A stretch of DNA of 64,000 nt, from the NCBI GenBank assembly GCA_029210645.1, contig JARGFT010000004.1, positions 50,473 through 114,472 of the forward strand, written 5' to 3'. The notes below the pieces were generated by a model that saw only the letters and a program-made list of their open reading frames with translations, made no database searches and was not told the DNA's origin. Shown here piece after piece: positions 58,424 to 64,000 of the stretch. Every line of letters begins with the position of its first letter. Positions within the stretch are counted from its first letter, which is position 1. This DNA is from Anaerosomatales bacterium. GTDB taxonomy: Bacteria > Actinomycetota > Coriobacteriia > Anaerosomatales > SLCP01. The translations under genes were made by a program, and so were the position numbers.

Positions 58424-59820
58424 CGCTCGCCTTCCGCCTCGGTCTGCCTGTCGGGCGCGGCGCGGGTGCTTCGCCGAACCGCCCAGCCCTCGATCTCGCG
58501 TTGGTCACACCGCTCGATCGCGAGCGATCCGGCCTTCACGTCACGCGCGATCGCGCTCGCTGCGGCGGTAACCGCACCGGCGCCGATCGTCACAGGGGCC
58601 ACCAGCATGGTATCAGAGCCGATGAACGCGCCGTCCTCTATCACGGTGCGATGCTTGCGGAACCCGTCGTAGTTGCACGTTATCGTGCCCGCGCCCACGT
58701 TGACCTCGGCGCCGATGGTCGCATCGCCGATGTAGGAAAGGTGGGGCACCTTGGAACCTTCCCCCACCGTGGAGTTCTTTATCTCTACGCAGGTGCCGGC
58801 CTTCGAGTTCTTGCCGAGTACCGCTCCCGGCCGCAGGTAGGCCACGGGGCCGACACTCGCTCCCGGGCCGACCTGGGCACTGATGAGCACCGAGGAGTCG
58901 ACGACCGCCCCGTCGGCGATGTGCGAGTCGGTCACTCGCGTATCGGGTCCGAGCGTCACGCCCGTGCCGATGCTGGTCTGTCCCATGAGGAACGTCATCG
59001 GCATGATCTCGGTGTCCCGCCCGATCTCTACGTCCGGGCCGATCCACACAAGATCCGGGTCGGTCATCGTGACGCCGGCCAGCAGGTGCTCCCGGTTGAT
59101 GCGGCGCTGCATGACCTTCGTCGCCTCGGCAAGCTGGACCCGGGAGTTGATGCCGAGCGTCTCCTGCGGGTCCTCGACCGTGACCGTGGCGACCCCGAGC
59201 CCCTCGGTCACGAAGAGCGAGATCATATCGGTCAGGTAGAACTCCCCTTGGGCGTTGTCGGTATCCAGCCGGTCGAGGTGCTCGAAGAGCGCGGCCGCAT
59301 CGAAGCAGTAGGTGCCGGTGTTGACCTCGTCGATGGCGCACTGGTCGGAGGAGCAGTCCTTCTGCTCCACGATGGCCGAAACGCCACCCTCGACGTCCCG
59401 CACGATACGCCCGTAGCCGACCGGGTCACCGAGATGCGCCGTCAACACCACCGCCGCGGCGCCGGCGCTCTCGCGTTCCGCGACGAGCTCGGCGATCGTC
59501 TCAGGGCGGATCAGCGGAGAGTCGCCCGAGAGGACGAGCAGCGATCCCGAGTCGGCAAGTGCTCCACGCGCGCACATGACGGCATGGCCCGTTCCCAGCT
59601 GGCGGTCCTGGCGCACGCACTCGACATCGCCGAGCAGCTCCTCGACCACCTCGGCGCGGTGACCCGTGACGACTACGACACGATCGCAGCCCGCCGTGCG
59701 CGCGGCGTCGACGACGTAGCTCACCATGGGCACACCGAGCACCTCATGGGCGACCTTGGGCAGGTCTGACTTCATGCGGGTACCCTCGCCGGCGGCGAGT
59801 ATCAGTGCGGTCGCGCCCAT
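58420..59820 (-). CDS. glmU: Bifunctional GlmU UDP-N-acetylglucosamine pyrophosphorylase / glucosamine-1-P acetyltransferase
   Basis: ALILAAGEGTRMKSDLPKVAHEVLGVPM; left-handed beta-helix; VNVGAGTITCNYDGFRKHRTVIEDGAFIGSDTMLVAPV. Confidence 0.95.
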   Translation of the reverse strand: MGATALILAAGEGTRMKSDLPKVAHEVLGVPMVSYVVDAARTAGCDRVVVVTGHRAEVVEELLGDVECVRQDRQLGTGHAVMCARGALADSGSLLVLSGDSPLIRPETIAELVAERESAGAAAVVLTAHLGDPVGYGRIVRDVEGGVSAIVEQKDCSSDQCAIDEVNTGTYCFDAAALFEHLDRLDTDNAQGEFYLTDMISLFVTEGLGVATVTVEDPQETLGINSRVQLAEATKVMQRRINREHLLAGVTMTDPDLVWIGPDVEIGRDTEIMPMTFLMGQTSIGTGVTLGPDTRVTDSHIADGAVVDSSVLISAQVGPGASVGPVAYLRPGAVLGKNSKAGTCVEIKNSTVGEGSKVPHLSYIGDATIGAEVNVGAGTITCNYDGFRKHRTVIEDGAFIGSDTMLVAPVTIGAGAVTAAASAIARDVKAGSLAIERCDQREIEGWAVRRSTRAAPDRQTEAEGER

Positions 59821-59877
59821 GGTGTGCTCCTTAGGCGTCGGGGTTCCCGGGCTCAGCCACCCGGGTCGCGTGTCTGA

Positions 59878-59952
59878 TGGCTGGGGCGGTAGGATTCGAA
59901 CCTACGAATGGCGGATCCAAAGTCCGCTGCCTTACCGCTTGGCTACGCCCCA
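59878..59952 (-). tRNA. tRNA-Gln (anticodon TTG), CCA encoded
   Basis: TGGGGCGTAGCCAAGCGGTAAGGCAGCGGACTTTGGATCCGCCATTCGTAGGTTCGAATCCTACCGCCCCAGCCA; acceptor TGGGGCG/CGCCCCA, anticodon loop CTTTGGA, T-loop GGTTCGAATCC. Confidence 0.95.
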
Positions 59953-60017
59953 GAGCACACCGAAGTGTAGGTAAGGGCCGCGCCGCAGGTCAAATCACGC
60001 ACGCACGCCGAGGGAGG

Positions 60018-60311
60018 CTATGCCTCCTCGCGTGCCCCTACCGAGGCGAACGCCTCGATGCCACCGTCCGCCTCGAACTGCTCGAGGACAGCCTCCTGAA
60101 GATGCTCCCGCGCCTCGGCGTTGATGGGGTGGCAGATGTCGCGAAACTCCCCGTTAGGAAGCTTGCGCGAGGGCATGGCAACGAACACGCCCTTGTCTCC
60201 GTTCACCACCCTCAGGTCATGGATGACGAATGCGTCGTCTATCACGATACTGGCGATCGCGCACACCTTGTTCATGGACACGGGTCGAAGCGTTACCTTT
60301 GTGATGTCCAT
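60018..60311 (-). CDS. spoVG: SpoVG family protein
   Basis: MDITKVTLRPVSMNKVCAIASIVIDDAFVIHDLRVVNGDKGVFVAMPSRKLPNGEFRDICHPINAEARE. Confidence 0.94.
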   Translation of the reverse strand: MDITKVTLRPVSMNKVCAIASIVIDDAFVIHDLRVVNGDKGVFVAMPSRKLPNGEFRDICHPINAEAREHLQEAVLEQFEADGGIEAFASVGAREEA

Positions 60312-60394
60312 CGGTTCCCCCCACGCATTGCGCTTTCAGTGTCGTGCGTGACACCGGACCGCCCGCCCCCACGGGCGCTCCGTACTCACTATGG

Positions 60395-61174
60395 TTATTC
60401 CCTCTCGGCGGGGCCGTTCCTTCCGCTCGTGCGTGAGTAGAGCACGCGTTCGGCGACGATCACGTCGACCGGCTTGTCGACATCCGCACCGATCGACGCC
60501 TCGCTCGTGTAGACGGCCGCCCCGGTGCCGCCGATGAGCTCCCCGAGTTTCGCCTCCACCTCGGCCACGGTGAGCTTGCCGAGCACGAGGCGAAAGACGA
60601 ACCGGGGCCCGATGACCCGGGCCATCGCGAGCGGGTTCTTCCGGGTAGCGAAGATGCGCCCACCGATCTCCCGGTTACGATCGAGGAGCAGCGGTTCGAC
60701 GAGCATCATGTTGCCGCCGGTCACCTTGCCGTCGGCCAGACGCACGAAGGTGCGCTCGCTGCCGGGGTACTGCTCGATCATGTCCGCCTCACGGATGAGC
60801 GGGTAGGTCGCCTGGGCACCGGTCTCCAAGCTCTTGCGGACGAAGGAGTCGACGGCCTCGGCGGTCAGCGCGGGGATGTCGCCTGTGACGAGAAGTACCT
60901 GGCGGTCGGCGCGAAACGCCCCGATACCGGCGATGATGTTCTCGACGAACGACCCGTTGGAGACCACGAGCTTGCCCGCGCGGTCGACCCATGCGCCGAG
61001 GTTCTCCGCGGTCGGAACCACCACGGCCACTTCGTGTATGGTCTCGGCGGCATTCAGCGCGTCGAGCACCCACTCCACCATCGGCTTGCCGGCAATCGGT
61101 AGCAGCCCCTTGAAGCGGCACGAGGGGTCGAGCACCGCACCGTCGCCTCCGGCGAGAACTACCGCGTCGACCAT
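60395..61174 (-). CDS. NTP-transferase (MobA-like/nucleotidyltransferase) family protein
   Basis: VDAVVLAGGDGAVLDPSCRFKGLLPIAGKPMVEWVLDAL; QVLLVTGDIPALTAEAVDSFV. Confidence 0.85.
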   Translation of the reverse strand: MVDAVVLAGGDGAVLDPSCRFKGLLPIAGKPMVEWVLDALNAAETIHEVAVVVPTAENLGAWVDRAGKLVVSNGSFVENIIAGIGAFRADRQVLLVTGDIPALTAEAVDSFVRKSLETGAQATYPLIREADMIEQYPGSERTFVRLADGKVTGGNMMLVEPLLLDRNREIGGRIFATRKNPLAMARVIGPRFVFRLVLGKLTVAEVEAKLGELIGGTGAAVYTSEASIGADVDKPVDVIVAERVLYSRTSGRNGPAERE

Positions 61175-61177
61175 CGC

Positions 61178-62068
61178 TCACTCACCTTCCGTCACCGTCA
61201 CGCCAGCCGCGACGGTACGTGCAGTCGCACCCCACAGGCCCCGCGCGGTGGCCCGGGACACCACGGTGTGCGCGGCATCGGCCGAATCGCATACCGCGAA
61301 GACCGCCGACCCGCTACCCGCCATCGCAGCGCCGAGGACACCCGGCTCGTCCTGAAGGAATGCTAGCGCGTCGCCCACCTCCGGCACCAGCCCCACAGAC
61401 GCTGCGGTCATGTTGTTGAAGAGGGCGTCGGCGACCCGGGCAGGGTCTCCCGTCTCGCACGCCGAGACCAGCGCGGCAGGGCCGGGTACCGTCTCCGAAG
61501 GCATCCGGTCGAATGCGGCGTACGCAGCACCCGTGGGGACAGGAACAGGCGGCCTGACGATCGCGAGGTCGAGAGCGGGAGTGGGCAGTACGCTGTCGAG
61601 GACGTCACCCCGCCCGGTCAGCAGTGCCGTTCCGGCTCCGAGGAAGAAGGGCACGTCGGCGCCGAGCGTGGCGGCAACCTCGGTCAGGCGCGGAAGTGCG
61701 TCTGCACCGAGTCCCCAACGGTGCGCCAACCCGAGGAGCACCGCCGCCGCATCGCTGCTCGCGCCGCCGAGCCCCGCCTGTGCGGGAATCCGCTTCACGA
61801 TGCGGATCGCCACCCGCGGGTCGCGAGCCACCGCCAGACCGAGCGCCTGTGCCGCCCGGTAGGCCAGGTTCTCCTCGGCAGGAAGATCGAGATCGGGCTC
61901 CGTGGTCACGGTAAGCTCCGGAGCGTCCTCGAGCACGACCTCGTCTGAGAGGGAGATGGTCTGGAGCACCGTGTCGACGTCGTGGTAGCCGTCCGCACGA
62001 CACCCGCCGACGGCGAGGTAGAGGTTGACCTTTGCCGGTGCACGGACGACCGTGCGGCCCTCACTCAC
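61178..62068 (-). CDS. ispE: 4-diphosphocytidyl-2-C-methyl-D-erythritol kinase
   Basis: VVRAPAKVNLYLAVGGCRADGYHDVDTVLQTISLSDEV; KRIPAQAGLGGASSDAAAVLLGL. GTG start at 62068. Confidence 0.93.
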   Translation of the reverse strand: MSEGRTVVRAPAKVNLYLAVGGCRADGYHDVDTVLQTISLSDEVVLEDAPELTVTTEPDLDLPAEENLAYRAAQALGLAVARDPRVAIRIVKRIPAQAGLGGASSDAAAVLLGLAHRWGLGADALPRLTEVAATLGADVPFFLGAGTALLTGRGDVLDSVLPTPALDLAIVRPPVPVPTGAAYAAFDRMPSETVPGPAALVSACETGDPARVADALFNNMTAASVGLVPEVGDALAFLQDEPGVLGAAMAGSGSAVFAVCDSADAAHTVVSRATARGLWGATARTVAAGVTVTEGE

Positions 62069-62150
62069 CCGGAATACAGCTCCTCCAACACGAAGGCGCG
62101 GAGCACGAACCGGCTCCACGCCTTCACTACGCACACGACGGGTTGGGCGA

Positions 62151-62432
62151 CTAGTTGAGCCACGGGAGCAGGTTCTCCCCGCTCTCGCAGTGGCTGAGCT
62201 CGACCGTGCCGGTGAGAACGTCAACGTAGCTGTAGGAGACGCGCGCCGTACGGTCCCGCTTCTCCTCGACCCGGACCACGAACAGGCTCGGATGCGTCTG
62301 CTCGAGGATCCCCTCACGCTCAAGTATCTTCGAGCGCCCCATATTGGCCTTCAGGCGCATCCGGGTCCCCATGAGACCCTCAAGATCGGTGCGTATACGC
62401 CCGACGACCTCGGTCTGACGTGCTACATCCAT
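62151..62432 (-). CDS. veg: Veg family protein
   Basis: IRTDLEGLMGTRMRLKANMGRSKILEREGILEQTHPSLFVVRVEEKRDRTARVSYSYVDVLTGTVEL. Confidence 0.92.
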   Translation of the reverse strand: MDVARQTEVVGRIRTDLEGLMGTRMRLKANMGRSKILEREGILEQTHPSLFVVRVEEKRDRTARVSYSYVDVLTGTVELSHCESGENLLPWLN

Positions 62433-62462
62433 GCAGTTGGCCTCCTTCTATACCAAACCCGC

Positions 62463-62491
62463 AGTATAGCGCAGGAGGTTGCAAAACTCAA
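62463..62491 (-). promoter_or_regulatory. Sigma70-type promoter upstream of veg
   Basis: Minus strand TTGAGT (62491-62486), 17-nt spacer, TATACT (62468-62463), followed by AAGGAGG and ATG of veg at 62432; the -35 overlaps the end of ksgA. Confidence 0.7.
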
Positions 62492-63354
62492 GGTAGAAGG
62501 CCAAATCGGATGGCGGCCTCTCCGAGCCGCAGAAACTCCGTTACCTTCAGAGTTTCCGCCCGTCTGGCCCCGTCGAGGAGTGCCGAGGCAAGGACGGCGT
62601 CGATGACATCGGCGGGCACGCCGAGTGTCGAACGGACCGAGTTGCGCAGCGTCTTGCGCCGCTGGGCGAAGGCCGCGTCGGCCATGCAGGCGGCCGCTTC
62701 CACGTACTCCGGAGGCGCCGGGGCATCCACCCGCTCGAGCCTCAGGACCGCCGAATCAACCCGGGGCGGGGGCAGGAAACAGGCGGGCGGGACGTTGAAG
62801 CGCCCCGCGGTCCGGGCGTGCAGGTTGAGCTTGACGGTGTAAGCGCCGTACTCCTTGCAGCCGGGTGAGGCCGACATGCGGTCGGCCACCTCCGACTGCA
62901 CCATCACGACCGCGAAACGCAGCGACGGCAGCACCTCGAAGAAGCGCAACACGACCGTGGCGGCAACCGCGTACGGCAGGTTGGCGACGAGCGCGACCGG
63001 CGGGCCGGCGGGTGTCTCGAGCGCTGTCGGCGAGACGTTGACCGCATCAGCATGCACGATCCGGAGCGTGTCGTACCCGGCAGTAGTGTCCGCGAGCACC
63101 TCAAGCAGGCGGCTGTCGCGCTCCACGGCAACGACGGACCCCGCGGCCTCGCACAGAGCGACGGTGAGCGTGCCGATGCCGGGTCCGATCTCGAGGACCG
63201 CCTCATCACCCTGAAGGTCTGCGAGCGCGAGAATCCGACCGACCACGTTGTCGTCGATGAGAAAGTGCTGGCCGAGCGACTTGCGGGTCTGGATGTCGTG
63301 GGCGCGCAGAACCGCGATCGTGGCGCCGGGTGTGGCGAGCCGCGAGTGGGCCAC
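62488..63354 (-). CDS. rsmA: 16S rRNA (adenine1518-N6/adenine1519-N6)-dimethyltransferase
   Basis: RKSLGQHFLIDDNVVGRILALADLQGDEAVLEIGPGIGTLTVALCEAAGSVVAVERD; VALVANLPYAVAATVVLRF. Confidence 0.95.
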   Translation of the reverse strand: MAHSRLATPGATIAVLRAHDIQTRKSLGQHFLIDDNVVGRILALADLQGDEAVLEIGPGIGTLTVALCEAAGSVVAVERDSRLLEVLADTTAGYDTLRIVHADAVNVSPTALETPAGPPVALVANLPYAVAATVVLRFFEVLPSLRFAVVMVQSEVADRMSASPGCKEYGAYTVKLNLHARTAGRFNVPPACFLPPPRVDSAVLRLERVDAPAPPEYVEAAACMADAAFAQRRKTLRNSVRSTLGVPADVIDAVLASALLDGARRAETLKVTEFLRLGEAAIRFGLLP

Positions 63355-63369
63355 GGGCCTCCTCCTCGC

Positions 63370-64000
63370 CTACGGCAGGATGGTGATGGTGACCGTGCGC
63401 CGGCCCCAACTCAGGGCCTCGGCACGCGTGTTGAAGCAGAGATCGATCTTGCTCCCGGAGATGGCCCCGCCGGTGTCTGCCGCAACGGCGTTACCGTAGC
63501 CGGGAATGTAGACCCGCGTGCCGAGCGGGATCACCGAAGGGTCGACAGCCATGACGCCATGTACGGCTTGAGCGCCTGTCGCGGTGCGCGAGCCGACCCC
63601 GGGGTCCTGCGACGAGTAGCCGGTGGCGACCACCGTGAGGTTCTCGCCGTCAGCGGGTGGGGAGGCGGTCCCCGCGACCGGTGTTGCCCGCTCGCGTGAG
63701 ACGGCTCCCGGTGCGCTTGCGCGCTTCGTCCCCACGAGGACGGTCTCGTCCACGGGTTCGACCAGAACCTCCTCGGCTGTGAGAGTTCGCGTGCCCTCCA
63801 CGCCACCGGTCACGAGCACGCGGTAGACGTTGAGCATGAGTCCGGGCTCGCCCTCCCGCTCGACTGTGCGCGAGCCCTGGGGGAGCGTTGAGTCGTTTCG
63901 CGTGGTGACCTCGAACGGGATCTCGACCTGCTCCTCGACCACGCGAACGAACACGTCGGTCGCCTCGATGACCAGTTCGGGTGTGAGCGGAGCGTCGAGT
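63370..64000 (-). CDS. G5 plus 3D-domain cell wall protein (YabE/Rpf-like), 5' part beyond window end
   Basis: G5-like ...YRVLVTGGVEGTRTLTAEEVLVEPVDETVLVGTK; 3D domain MAVDPSVIPLGTRVYIPGYGNAVAADTGGAISGSKIDLCFNT. Frame remains open through base 64000. Confidence 0.88.
   Translation of the reverse strand, partial: LDAPLTPELVIEATDVFVRVVEEQVEIPFEVTTRNDSTLPQGSRTVEREGEPGLMLNVYRVLVTGGVEGTRTLTAEEVLVEPVDETVLVGTKRASAPGAVSRERATPVAGTASPPADGENLTVVATGYSSQDPGVGSRTATGAQAVHGVMAVDPSVIPLGTRVYIPGYGNAVAADTGGAISGSKIDLCFNTRAEALSWGRRTVTITILP

Noticed and set aside
1-64000. CRISPR arrays, insertion sequences, integrases, phage genes
   Set aside because: No regularly spaced repeats, transposase or integrase-like translations seen.

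Overview
64 kb of GC-rich, gene-dense chromosome, probably from an anaerobic Gram-positive or actinobacterial (Coriobacteriia-like) lineage; the taxon is inferred from gene content only. I see no CRISPR array, transposase or phage module. Main blocks: (1) a minus-strand surface/redox cluster (Ig-like exported protein cut by the window edge, TPR lipoprotein, 7-CXXCH cytochrome c, NHL beta-propeller, membrane TPR protein); (2) an orphan SsuA/THI5-like lipoprotein and MenA/UbiA; (3) an Mrp/Mbh-type cation antiporter operon with four consecutive NuoL/M/N-like subunits, coupled to a degenerate GGDEF protein; (4) an ornithine fermentation cluster (orr, or-4/MutL-like, oraE, oraS, ortB, ortA, ord) interspersed with an AOR, a class III aminotransferase, a GNAT, a frameshifted flavodoxin/ferredoxin and a VapBC-type module with a clear inverted-repeat operator candidate; (5) NlpC/P60 and TldD/TldE; (6) a V-type ATPase operon with a small unassigned membrane protein between subunits B and D; (7) CapA, a degenerate M23-like protein, DUF951, ACT, UPF0210, a LytTR regulator, NfnAB and ApbE; (8) a Bacillus-like housekeeping block (pth, ctc, prs, glmU, tRNA-Gln, spoVG, ispE, veg, ksgA, yabE-like). 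All product names come from reading motifs and family resemblance in the translations; no database search was run.
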